Positions 1 to 7,637 of a stretch of DNA of 12,045 nucleotides are shown here, in pieces. The stretch covers positions 1 to 12,045 of the forward strand of contig DATCVA010000072.1 in NCBI GenBank assembly GCA_036567205.1, given 5' to 3'. A model generated the notes under the pieces. That model ran no database searches. It was not told where the DNA came from and saw only the letters and a program-made list of their open reading frames with translations. Positions within the stretch are counted from its first letter, which is position 1. Every line of letters begins with the position of its first letter. A program made the translations under genes and the position numbers. Source of the DNA: DATCVA01 sp036567205 (GTDB lineage Bacteria > Pseudomonadota > Gammaproteobacteria > Burkholderiales > Burkholderiaceae_B).

Positions 1-3000
1 CTGATTGATCTCACGCAAGGCATCGCTATCGCCTTCGAATAAAACGCTCTGATAATCGCCCTGCTCGATTTCCATGTTGCTGACCAGCACGATACGTTTT
101 TTCTGCTCGGCATTGCAAGCCTCCATAAACGCCTGTCCCACCTTATTATCAAGCAACGCCATCTTGTTTCCCGTAGTCGAACATGCGGCGAACTGAACTT
201 CGGCACCCAGTTTCGAGGCAGCCATGCACAGTACGGTTCCTCGCGGCTTCAGGCGATAAATATTGCTTTCGCCGGTAGGCCCGGGCAAAACCAATGTGGT
301 GGCATCCGCCTGGCCCGCTTTAAACCACCCGGGTAAACCGGCCGGGCGTTCCGACAACAGGCGCAACAAATACAAAGGGCCGCCGGCCTTTGGCCCCGTT
401 CCAGAAAGCCCGTCGCCTCCGAATGGTTGCACACCCACCACCGCGCCCACAATATTGCGGTTAACGTAGATATTGCCGGCGTGAATACGGCTAACAATCC
501 GTTCGACTGTTTCGTCAATGCGGGTATGCACGCCAAAGGTCAGTCCATAACCTGTGGAATTAATCGAATCGAGCAGCTCATCGAGTTTGTCCCGGCTATA
601 ACGGACCACGTGCAACACTGGCCCGAATACCTCTTGCTTCAGCGCCGCAATATCGCTTAATTCGATAAGAGTAGGCGCAACGAAAGTGCCCCGCTTCGTA
701 TCGGAATCAAGATCGAGTTGATCCATTCGATGCCCCGCTTCGCGCATCGCACGGATGTGGGCTTCAAGATTGGCCTTGGCCTCGCCATCGATAACCGGTC
801 CGACATCGGTGGACAGCAGGTCGGGATTCCCCACGCGCAACTCCTGCATGGCGCCACGCAACATGGCCAGCAACTTGTCTGCGCAGTCTTCCTGAATACA
901 TAGCACCCGCAACGCCGAGCAGCGCTGCCCGGCCGAATCAAACGCCGAATTAAGCACATCGAACACCACCTGCTCGGCCAGCGCGGACGAATCGACCACC
1001 ATCGCATTCTGCCCTCCTGTCTCGGCAATTAACGGTATGGGGTGGCCCTCATCGTCGAGTCGCTGCGCCAGAGTCCTGGAAATATTTTGAGCCACCGCGG
1101 TCGACCCCGTAAACATGACGGCCCGTACAGCGGGACTGGCCACCAGGCTGGCCCCGACCGTTTCGCCACGTCCGGGCAAAAGCTGCACCACACCGGCAGG
1201 CACGCCGGCCCTGCGCAGTATTGAAATCGCTGTCGCGGCCACCAAACTGGTCTGCTCGGCGGGCTTGGCCAGCACCGGGTTACCCGCCGCAAGCGCCGCA
1301 GCAACCTGTCCGGTAAAAATAGCCAGCGGGAAGTTCCAGGGACTGATGCACAACACAGGCCCCAAAGGACGGTGTGTGTCATTCGAGAAAAGCGCTTCAA
1401 TTTCAGCAGCGTAATACCGCAAAAAATCGACCGCCTCACGCACCTCGGCAATGGCACTGGGCAGTGATTTACCCGCCTCACGCACAATCAAACCCAATAA
1501 AGGTTGCATTTCATCTTCGAACAATTGAGCTGCGCGCACCAGGCAATGCGCTCGATCGCTGACGGGAGTCGCTTGCCAAATAGGCGCGGCATGCACCGCT
1601 TCAACAATGGCACTGTTGATGTCTTCCCCCGAAGCCTCGACGACGTAACCGACAATATCCGCCTGATTGGCCGGATTGATTACAGGTCGTGCACGCGCAT
1701 CATCCCAAATCTGCGCAGACCCCACCATAGGTGCTGCGCGAAATAAAGTAGCGATGCTGCTTAACAGCGCAGCAGACAACGACCCCAGACGCTGCTCGTT
1801 GGTAAGGTCAATACCGGCTGAGTTAACACGACCGCTGCTTTCCAGATACAAATCGCGCGGGAGCGGGATTTTTTCGTGGGGCGCACCCAAGGGATCTATA
1901 CGCGAGGCAACTGCCACAGGGTCCGCAATAAGCGTCTCGACCGGAACACTTTCGTCGCCAATAAGATTTACAAACGAGGTGTTGGCTCCATTTTCAAGCA
2001 GGCGGCGCACCAAATAGGCCAGTAAGGTCTCGTGCGAGCCCACCGGCGCATATATGCGGCAGGGCCGATTAAGTTTACCCTGCTCGACCGGGCCCGTAAC
2101 CAGTTCGTACAACGATTCCCCCATGCCGTGCAAACACTGGAATTCGTACTGTCCAGGGTAATAGTTCTGACCCGCCATATAATAAATGGCAGATAAAGTA
2201 TGTGCGTTATGGGTAGCAAACTGGGGATACACAGCCTCGGGCGCCGCCAGTAATTTGTGCGCGCAGGCCAAATATGAAACGTCGGTATAAACTTTGCGCG
2301 TGTATACCGGATAGCCTTCGAGGCCGTCAATCTGTGCGCGTTTGATTTCACTGTCCCAATAAGCGCCCTTGACCAAGCGCAGCATTAAGCGATGGCGGCT
2401 TCGTCTGGCGAGGTCGACAACATAATCAATAACAAATGGCGCGCGTTTTTGATAAGCCTGGATAACAAAACCAATACCATTCCAGCCCGTCAATTCCGGG
2501 TCAAAACACAAGGCCTCGAGCAAATCGAGTGAAATTTCCAGTCTATCGGCCTCTTCAGCATCAATGTTCAAACCAATATCATAACGACGAGCCAGTTTCG
2601 AGAGGTCTTTAACGCGCGGCAAGACCTCGGCCATAACACGATCGCGCTGAGCCCGCGAATAGCGCGGGTGCAACGCCGACAACTTGATTGAAATTCCCGG
2701 ACCTTCATAGATGCCCCGGCCCTGCGCCGCCTTGCCTATGGCGTGAATAGCCTGTTCGTACGACGTATAGTATTTACTGGCATCTTCAGCCGTTGTGGCC
2801 GCTTCGCCAAGCATGTCATATGAATAGCGAAAACCTTGATCTTCGTATTTTCGATTATTGGCAATTGCGGCCGAAATCGTTTGCCCGGACACAAACTGCT
2901 CACCCATCATCCGCATTGCAATATTGACGCTCTTGCGAATTAACGGCTCTCCCCCCTTGCCGATAAGCCGCGTCAACGCTGTAGATAGCGATTGCTCGCT

Positions 3001-3648
3001 GTTGACACTGACCAGCTTCCCGGTAAGCATCAACCCCCAGGTGGCCGCGTTGACAAATACCGACTGAGACTCACCCATATGCGAGCGCCAGTCTCCATTG
3101 CTGATTTTGTCGCGGATAAGAGCATCGCGCGTTGCCCGGTCCGGAATACGCAGCAAGGCCTCTGCCAGGCACATAAGCGCCACGCCCTCTTGGCTTGATA
3201 AAGAAAACTCCTGAATTAAGCCTTCGACGCCACCGCCGGTACGCTTGCTGCGCCATGACTCCACCAAACGGTAAGCCAACGCATCGACGTCTTTCTCATG
3301 CGTCGAGCGGGCCTGCTCGATGAGTAAAGGAATACAATCGCTTTCCGGCCGCCGATATGCAGCCGTAATAGCGGCACGTAAAACAGATTGCGGCTGAACG
3401 TCTTGCGCGAACTCATAAAAAGGCGGCAAGGGACCTGAACTAGCGGAAATTTCGCCAACCGCCTCTGCATCAGACCCGCCCAAGTAAGAAACTTCAGCCG
3501 GCAGCTGGCCGCGCTCGATCGCGTCGATATAAACAAGCAGGGCCTGTTTATGCAACCAATGCGGCGTGCAGCCTAACTGTTGCGCCGCTGCCTTAAGGCG
3601 GTCGCGCAATGCTTCGTCCACCTTCACGCCCAATGTCGTGGTAACCAT
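1..3648 (-). CDS. putA: Trifunctional PutA: proline dehydrogenase / L-glutamate-gamma-semialdehyde dehydrogenase / transcriptional repressor (3' end missing)
   Basis: Oxidises proline to P5C with FAD and then glutamate semialdehyde to glutamate with NAD+. When not membrane-bound it can repress put genes. The frame is open for 1216 codons to the left edge. Residues 1-47 are a ribbon-helix-helix domain (strand TTTLGVKV, then TPHWLHKQA) very like E. coli PutA. Roughly 80-600 is the proline dehydrogenase barrel (NIDAEE at 362, RLVKGAYWDSEIKRAQ from 424, Y533, R548/R549). Roughly 650-1100 is the aldehyde dehydrogenase (SPWNFP at 769, E876 in ETGG, catalytic C910 in GQRC). After LPGPTGE (1121) comes the start of the C-terminal conserved domain, ending in FEGDSDALREINQ. 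E. coli PutA has 1320 residues, so perhaps 60-70 are off-window. The linker before LPGPTGE looks about 40 residues shorter than in E. coli. The ATG start has AGGAG five bases upstream. It has no operon partner in view and neither putP nor an Lrp-type regulator beside it. Confidence 0.98.
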   Translation of the reverse strand, partial: MVTTTLGVKVDEALRDRLKAAAQQLGCTPHWLHKQALLVYIDAIERGQLPAEVSYLGGSDAEAVGEISASSGPLPPFYEFAQDVQPQSVLRAAITAAYRRPESDCIPLLIEQARSTHEKDVDALAYRLVESWRSKRTGGGVEGLIQEFSLSSQEGVALMCLAEALLRIPDRATRDALIRDKISNGDWRSHMGESQSVFVNAATWGLMLTGKLVSVNSEQSLSTALTRLIGKGGEPLIRKSVNIAMRMMGEQFVSGQTISAAIANNRKYEDQGFRYSYDMLGEAATTAEDASKYYTSYEQAIHAIGKAAQGRGIYEGPGISIKLSALHPRYSRAQRDRVMAEVLPRVKDLSKLARRYDIGLNIDAEEADRLEISLDLLEALCFDPELTGWNGIGFVIQAYQKRAPFVIDYVVDLARRSRHRLMLRLVKGAYWDSEIKRAQIDGLEGYPVYTRKVYTDVSYLACAHKLLAAPEAVYPQFATHNAHTLSAIYYMAGQNYYPGQYEFQCLHGMGESLYELVTGPVEQGKLNRPCRIYAPVGSHETLLAYLVRRLLENGANTSFVNLIGDESVPVETLIADPVAVASRIDPLGAPHEKIPLPRDLYLESSGRVNSAGIDLTNEQRLGSLSAALLSSIATLFRAAPMVGSAQIWDDARARPVINPANQADIVGYVVEASGEDINSAIVEAVHAAPIWQATPVSDRAHCLVRAAQLFEDEMQPLLGLIVREAGKSLPSAIAEVREAVDFLRYYAAEIEALFSNDTHRPLGPVLCISPWNFPLAIFTGQVAAALAAGNPVLAKPAEQTSLVAATAISILRRAGVPAGVVQLLPGRGETVGASLVASPAVRAVMFTGSTAVAQNISRTLAQRLDDEGHPIPLIAETGGQNAMVVDSSALAEQVVFDVLNSAFDSAGQRCSALRVLCIQEDCADKLLAMLRGAMQELRVGNPDLLSTDVGPVIDGEAKANLEAHIRAMREAGHRMDQLDLDSDTKRGTFVAPTLIELSDIAALKQEVFGPVLHVVRYSRDKLDELLDSINSTGYGLTFGVHTRIDETVERIVSRIHAGNIYVNRNIVGAVVGVQPFGGDGLSGTGPKAGGPLYLLRLLSERPAGLPGWFKAGQADATTLVLPGPTGESNIYRLKPRGTVLCMAASKLGAEVQFAACSTTGNKMALLDNKVGQAFMEACNAEQKKRIVLVSNMEIEQGDYQSVLFEGDSDALREINQ

Positions 3649-3993
3649 TATGACTCCTATCGTGTTGTTTGCTACACGTTGGCGCCGCGGCTCGAAACCC
3701 GAGGTATCCGTGCCCCTGTCTGGTTAACTCATCCACTCAATTTGGGCGTCTGGGCCGTTGACACGGCGTTGCAACGCGTTTGCTATAGCCCCGCCATGGC
3801 CAGTCTGTATACGACCCGGCTGGCGCGCCCACCGTTTGCGGCCCGGCGCTCTGTCAGAACGCTCAACCCACGATACTGAAGACGATTCAGCCTTGCCTGG
3901 CAATCAACCATGCGCGCGTGCAATGCCTGAAACGTTAACCAATAAACAGGAATAGTAATTGCGTTGCACTTACTGCGTTACCTCGACAGGTCA
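3649..3993. promoter_or_regulatory. putA upstream control region, no gene seen
   Basis: This is the 345-base gap between the putA start and the pqiC stop. Short reading frames cross it on the plus strand, but none has a ribosome site or recognisable protein features. It holds a GTTGCA-containing palindrome (3766-3777), another GTTGCA box at 3963-3968, and a small palindrome TTGCCTGGCAA at 3893-3903. A TTGACA hexamer on the plus strand (3758-3763) abuts the first palindrome but has only a poor -10 partner and no gene ahead of it. I could not settle on a putA promoter on the minus strand. PutA of E. coli is known to bind GTTGCA boxes, so autoregulation from here is the obvious inference. Confidence 0.5.
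3766..3777. promoter_or_regulatory. Candidate PutA operator: 12-bp perfect palindrome GCGTTGCAACGC
   Basis: The 12-mer is its own reverse complement and contains GTTGCA on both strands, overlapping. It lies about 120 bases upstream of the putA start codon. The DNA-contacting strand of the encoded PutA ribbon-helix-helix (TTTLGVKV) is nearly the E. coli sequence, and E. coli PutA recognises GTTGCA. The same eight bases GCGTTGCA recur at 3961-3968. Binding itself is inferred. Confidence 0.45.
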
Positions 3994-4004
3994 CTAAGTG
4001 CAAC
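3963..4004. repeat. 42-nt inverted repeat / hairpin over the pqiC stop codon
   Basis: The arms GTTGCACTTA (3963-3972) and TAAGTGCAAC (3995-4004) are perfect reverse complements. Read on the minus strand the inside also folds, with ACCT-GTCG-AGGT at the tip and a further two pairs below a mismatch. The right arm covers the last codons and TAG of pqiC. No T-run follows the hairpin in the direction of pqiC transcription, so it is not a classical intrinsic terminator. It could protect the 3' end of the clpA-pqiABC mRNA, act with Rho, or be a PutA site, because both arms carry GTTGCA. Confidence 0.5.
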
Positions 4005-4626
4005 CTTTAATAACAACCGACTCAACCGAAGGCGAGACCCCTTGCAATTGAGCCGCAATAACCGAGGCAAGGCGATGCAGAGCCTGCTGGTGCCCGGCAA
4101 CCAAAGTCTGCATGCCGGGCTCGACCGCAACCCTTACCGCTGCACGACAGATTCGGACGTTTTTATCGGGTTGACGACGCGGCTCCAGCCGCCATGTTGC
4201 TTCCAGCATTACATGCTGGTTATACACCGAATCAAACCGCTGCACGGTGAAATCAATACGCCAGATAGGCAGCGAGCCAGGCGCGTCCCCCAGGGGAAGA
4301 TCAAGCACACCCAACTGACGCGACAAGTCATCGGCCAGGGCATTGCGAATTTCGTTCTGCAATGGCGCTGCCCACAGCGACCCATTCAAGATCAAAACCT
4401 CGGTGCTATTGGGTTGGCTAAGAACAATTTGCGGTCTGTTCACCTGATCGGGTAGTTCAACGGGTTGCACGCTAATTGCAAATTTCGCTGTTTTCTCAGT
4501 GGCTGCCACTGGTTTATTTACCGCATGAGGCTCTGGCAACAACGAGTAGTACTGGCTCTTGGGAACCGCACATCCGGTCAACACCATCGCACACGCCACC
4601 ACACTGAAAAATCTGCTTACTTTCAT
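3994..4626 (-). CDS. pqiC: PqiC/YmbA-type envelope lipoprotein (ABC-type transport auxiliary lipoprotein family)
   Basis: This is an outer-membrane lipoprotein partner of the PqiAB complex, thought to dock the PqiB needle at the outer membrane. The protein has 210 residues. It has a basic start MKVSR, a hydrophobic segment and the lipobox L16-T17-G18-C19, so Cys19 should be lipidated. The mature part begins VPKSQYYSLLPEP and contains VMLEATWRLEP around 139-149, both in the style of the YmbA family. The ATG follows the pqiB stop by seven bases, and its Shine-Dalgarno AGGA overlaps that stop (TAGGA), so translation is probably coupled. It is the last gene of the clpA-pqiABC group. A long hairpin covers its stop codon. 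The family call is firm; which lipid or cargo it handles cannot be seen. Confidence 0.92.
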   Translation of the reverse strand: MKVSRFFSVVACAMVLTGCAVPKSQYYSLLPEPHAVNKPVAATEKTAKFAISVQPVELPDQVNRPQIVLSQPNSTEVLILNGSLWAAPLQNEIRNALADDLSRQLGVLDLPLGDAPGSLPIWRIDFTVQRFDSVYNQHVMLEATWRLEPRRQPDKNVRICRAAVRVAVEPGMQTLVAGHQQALHRLASVIAAQLQGVSPSVESVVIKGCT

Positions 4627-4633
4627 TGGTTTC

Positions 4634-6310
4634 CTAACGGCTTCCGGGCAGCGTATCGGCTGCTCGCCCTCGGATCAAGGCCGAAGGATTGGTCTGCAAA
4701 TAATCGCCCAGTGCCCGCAATGCCTTAGCGGCGTTACTGAGCTCGCGCATAGTTCGCTCAAGATTATCGTTCATGGGCGAGTCCTGCGCCAGCAACCGAT
4801 CCACCTGCCCAAGCGAGCGCTGAGCCGCCTTAAGCACGGATGCCACCTGGGGTGCTACCTGGGAGTCCAGACGGCTCAGCAACTGGGTAACGGACTTCAG
4901 GCTGGCGCGTAAATCAGTGCTGATCCCTTCAAACGGAATGGCGTCGATCTTCGACACAACACTGCTTACCTGCTGTTGCAGACGATCGAAGCTGCCTGCA
5001 ATAGTCGGCACCAGCATCGGAATTCTATTTTGGTCGAATTTTACTGTTTGCGCCTCGGGGAAAAAATCCAGGGCAATGTATTGCTGTCCGGTAAGCAAGT
5101 TAGCCGGCCGTACCTGAGCACGCAAGCCCTTTTCTACCAACAAGCTAACCAGTTTTAATTCCGGATGCTCTTTATCCCCGGTGTCGGCGATAAGTTTTTT
5201 ATATACATCGCCGAATCGCAAGGGATAAAGATTGGCTTTAACCAAAGCATAAAAATATTTCTCGTCCGAGTCGAATTCAAGATCGATATCAATAACCTGC
5301 CCCAACTCCAGTCCTCGGAAGTCTATAGGCGCCCCTACCTTCAAACCGCGAACCGATTGTCGAAATTGCAGTTCGATGGGGAACGGAACGCCATCTGGCT
5401 CCGCCATGGCCAAGTCCTTCGTATCTCTTAACTTAAAACGGGAATCGGCCGTAGCCGGCGTAGTATCAGCCGGGCCGGCTGCCACAAACGAGACTCCGCC
5501 CAAGACGATTGAAGTCAAAGTACCGGTTTGGACACTGACACCTTCCGCGCCCAACGACAAATTTATGCCACTTGAATTCCAGAACCGGGCATCGGTAGTA
5601 ACAAACTTATCGTTAGGTGCGTCGACAAATATTTGCACGTCGACCGACCGGCCGTCTGGGCTTAGCTGATAACCAATAACCTGACCAACGGGAATACGGC
5701 GATAATAAACCGGCGAACCTATATCCAAAGAGCCTAGGTCCGAAGTGCTAAGCGTAAAGCGCGTTCCGGGTCGATCGCTGGATACTTCAGGTGGTTTTTC
5801 CAATCCGACAAAGTCATAGACGTTAGAGTCGTCTTCATCGGTCCGCTTTCTGGCATCCACCCCTATGTAGGCCCCGGAAACCAAAGTACCGAGCCCCGAT
5901 ACGCCACTTAAGCCCAGCCGCGGCCGCACCACCCAGAAGCGAGTGTCTTTGTGCGTCAGATAATCAGCGCTGTCGCGGTTAAGCTCGGCTTTAACCAGCA
6001 CTTTGGACCGATCTTCGGCCACCTGCAGACCCGTTACCAGTCCAACCACCACATTTTTATACCGTAGTTTAGTCTGCCCAACCTCAAGCCCTTCCGCAGA
6101 CTCAAAGCTTATCGTAATGACTGGGCCAGTATTCATCCAGTCTTTCACAAGCAGCGACAAACCGACTAGCGCGGCGATAAGCGGAACCAGCCAAATCCAG
6201 GAGACTTTGACTGCTCGTTTGGGTGTTACCAGCGGGTGTGCAACCTCGTTACCGTACGAGCTGTCCGGCTTTGAGTTTGCAGGCTCTGGCGCGGCGTTAG
6301 GATCTGTCAT
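4634..6310 (-). CDS. pqiB: PqiB: membrane-anchored protein with three MCE domains
   Basis: This is an intermembrane transport protein. In E. coli PqiB stacks hexameric MCE rings and a helical needle into a tunnel across the periplasm. With the start used here it has 558 residues (E. coli has 546). One membrane helix lies at about 38-56 (WIWLVPLIAALVGLSLLV). Three MCE domains follow at roughly 62-152, 180-278 and 310-420. The conserved phrases include FWVVRPRLGLSGVSGLGTLVSG, SPVYYRRIPVGQV and APIDFRGLELGQV. Residues 435-535 are rich in heptad-like hydrophobics and should form the helical needle. An in-frame ATG 54 bases upstream (6364) would overlap pqiA by 32 bases and add 18 residues. I prefer 6310 because it lies just after the pqiA stop and because the added residues carry no family feature. 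Its ribosome site is weak, so this choice is uncertain. Confidence 0.95.
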   Translation of the reverse strand: MTDPNAAPEPANSKPDSSYGNEVAHPLVTPKRAVKVSWIWLVPLIAALVGLSLLVKDWMNTGPVITISFESAEGLEVGQTKLRYKNVVVGLVTGLQVAEDRSKVLVKAELNRDSADYLTHKDTRFWVVRPRLGLSGVSGLGTLVSGAYIGVDARKRTDEDDSNVYDFVGLEKPPEVSSDRPGTRFTLSTSDLGSLDIGSPVYYRRIPVGQVIGYQLSPDGRSVDVQIFVDAPNDKFVTTDARFWNSSGINLSLGAEGVSVQTGTLTSIVLGGVSFVAAGPADTTPATADSRFKLRDTKDLAMAEPDGVPFPIELQFRQSVRGLKVGAPIDFRGLELGQVIDIDLEFDSDEKYFYALVKANLYPLRFGDVYKKLIADTGDKEHPELKLVSLLVEKGLRAQVRPANLLTGQQYIALDFFPEAQTVKFDQNRIPMLVPTIAGSFDRLQQQVSSVVSKIDAIPFEGISTDLRASLKSVTQLLSRLDSQVAPQVASVLKAAQRSLGQVDRLLAQDSPMNDNLERTMRELSNAAKALRALGDYLQTNPSALIRGRAADTLPGSR

Positions 6311-6332
6311 GCCTTTCTCTTTAAGCTGAACA

Positions 6333-7637
6333 TTAGATAGCGCCTGACGATGCAGATCGCCCATTTTCAGGGGTTGAAGTCAAATCGCCGGAAGATTTAT
6401 CGACGGTAGTACGACCGTCCCAACCGGTTCTGGGGTCATAGCTCATAGCTGCCAGCATAGTCAATATAACCACCATGCCGAAGCTTGCCGCACCATACCC
6501 GGCCGTAATCTGCGTCAATCCGGGAAAGTTGGCCATTGCTGACAGCAAAATAACGACAAAGACATCAAGCATGGACCACTGCCCGATAAATTCAACCAGC
6601 TCATACAAGCGCGTACGCTGACGTTGCACCGCATCGCCGCGCCAATCGCGATTTACCATCAGTACAATCAAAGCCAGCAGTTTAGTCATGGGCACCACCA
6701 CGCTGGCCACAAAGACTATCAAAGCCAAATCCCAGGAACCTAAGTGCCAAAGCTCAATAACTCCGCCCAAAATAGTATGCGAGGTGCTGCCCGTAGGCAT
6801 GCTTATTTGCATAACAGGCAAGATATTGGCCGGAATATAAAGGATGCTTGCTGCAACAACCAAGGCCCATCCCCGCGACAAGGGATTGCGATGACGAAAA
6901 TGCACCCCAGCGCCGCAACGGTGGCATGGCGGGTTCTGCCGCAGCGAAGAAATATTTTGCACAAAGCCGCAAGCTGAACAAGCCGCAACGATTTTATCGA
7001 ACGCGATGCCATCGCCAGAACGCGGCACCAGGCTACGATCTTCGGCATAACGCCATATTCTATGGGCCGAAACCCGGCTGAGCGCTGTCAGCATCACGCT
7101 GAGCACAGCGAACCCCCATAACCCCGGCTCTACTGTCAGGATGGCCATACCGGCCAACTTAACAATGGCAACCAGAATCCCCAGCAGCAAAACCGGTATC
7201 ATGCTCCAGGGCTCCAAAACATTAAGCACCCGCATGCCATAACGAAAGTCGGCCGGCAGCCGCCCCGAATCAACGACCTGAAGCGCCCAGAGCACAAAAC
7301 AAATTTGCCCCAAAGGCATCACAAACGAAAATAGGCCTGTCATGATCGCGACAAGCTCATGCCCCTGCTGCCAGGTAATAGCCAACGCCTCGGGTAACGA
7401 AGCATGCACGACTAAACCGTTAACGCTTAAGGTAGCAATGGGGAAGTAATTGGCAATCGCAAAGACAATAAGGGTGGCAAGCGTAAAAGCTATCCAGCCC
7501 TTGATCGGCAGCGAGCTTTGTCGATAGAGAACATAACCGCACTGAATACATGTAGCCATCGCGCCCGGCTGAATAGATATACGTTCATGCAGACGGGCGC
7601 AATGGGGACAAGCAACCAACAAACTCTTAGTTAACAA
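6333..7637 (-). CDS. pqiA: PqiA: polytopic inner-membrane protein with two zinc-ribbon-like motifs
   Basis: This is the inner-membrane component of the PqiABC system, presumed to feed substrate to the PqiB tunnel. The 434 residues form two related halves. Each has paired cysteines followed by about four membrane segments: C10/C13 and C30/C33 in the first half, C220/C223 and C238/C241 in the second. YIPANILPVM at 267-276 and ELVEFIGQWSMLDVFVV at 346-362 match E. coli PqiA closely. The start is TTG, not ATG. GGAAG lies six bases upstream, and the next methionine (residue 27) falls beyond the first cysteine pair and would delete it. The start overlaps the last 11 bases of clpA, which implies coupling to clpA. 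In E. coli pqiABC follows uup instead. The tail after about residue 402 is polar and poorly conserved in kind. Confidence 0.94.
   Translation of the reverse strand: MLTKSLLVACPHCARLHERISIQPGAMATCIQCGYVLYRQSSLPIKGWIAFTLATLIVFAIANYFPIATLSVNGLVVHASLPEALAITWQQGHELVAIMTGLFSFVMPLGQICFVLWALQVVDSGRLPADFRYGMRVLNVLEPWSMIPVLLLGILVAIVKLAGMAILTVEPGLWGFAVLSVMLTALSRVSAHRIWRYAEDRSLVPRSGDGIAFDKIVAACSACGFVQNISSLRQNPPCHRCGAGVHFRHRNPLSRGWALVVAASILYIPANILPVMQISMPTGSTSHTILGGVIELWHLGSWDLALIVFVASVVVPMTKLLALIVLMVNRDWRGDAVQRQRTRLYELVEFIGQWSMLDVFVVILLSAMANFPGLTQITAGYGAASFGMVVILTMLAAMSYDPRTGWDGRTTVDKSSGDLTSTPENGRSASSGAI

Noticed and set aside
1029..1487. Minus-strand frame of 152 codons inside putA
   Set aside because: It is in a different frame from the intact PutA reading, which gives all expected dehydrogenase motifs; Arg/Trp/Cys-rich junk composition.
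3758..3955. A 65-codon plus-strand frame in the putA upstream region, with TTGACA nearby
   Set aside because: It has a TTG start without a ribosome site, Arg/Pro-rich shadow-like composition and no family resemblance. The -10 partner of the TTGACA is poor.
3964..4455. A 163-codon open frame on the plus strand opposite pqiC
   Set aside because: It is antisense to a gene with a clear lipobox and YmbA-like motifs; the composition is that of a shadow frame.
6308..6364. Longer pqiB start at 6364
   Set aside because: It overlaps pqiA by 32 bases and adds 18 residues without family support. Kept only as an alternative, because the ribosome site at 6310 is weak.
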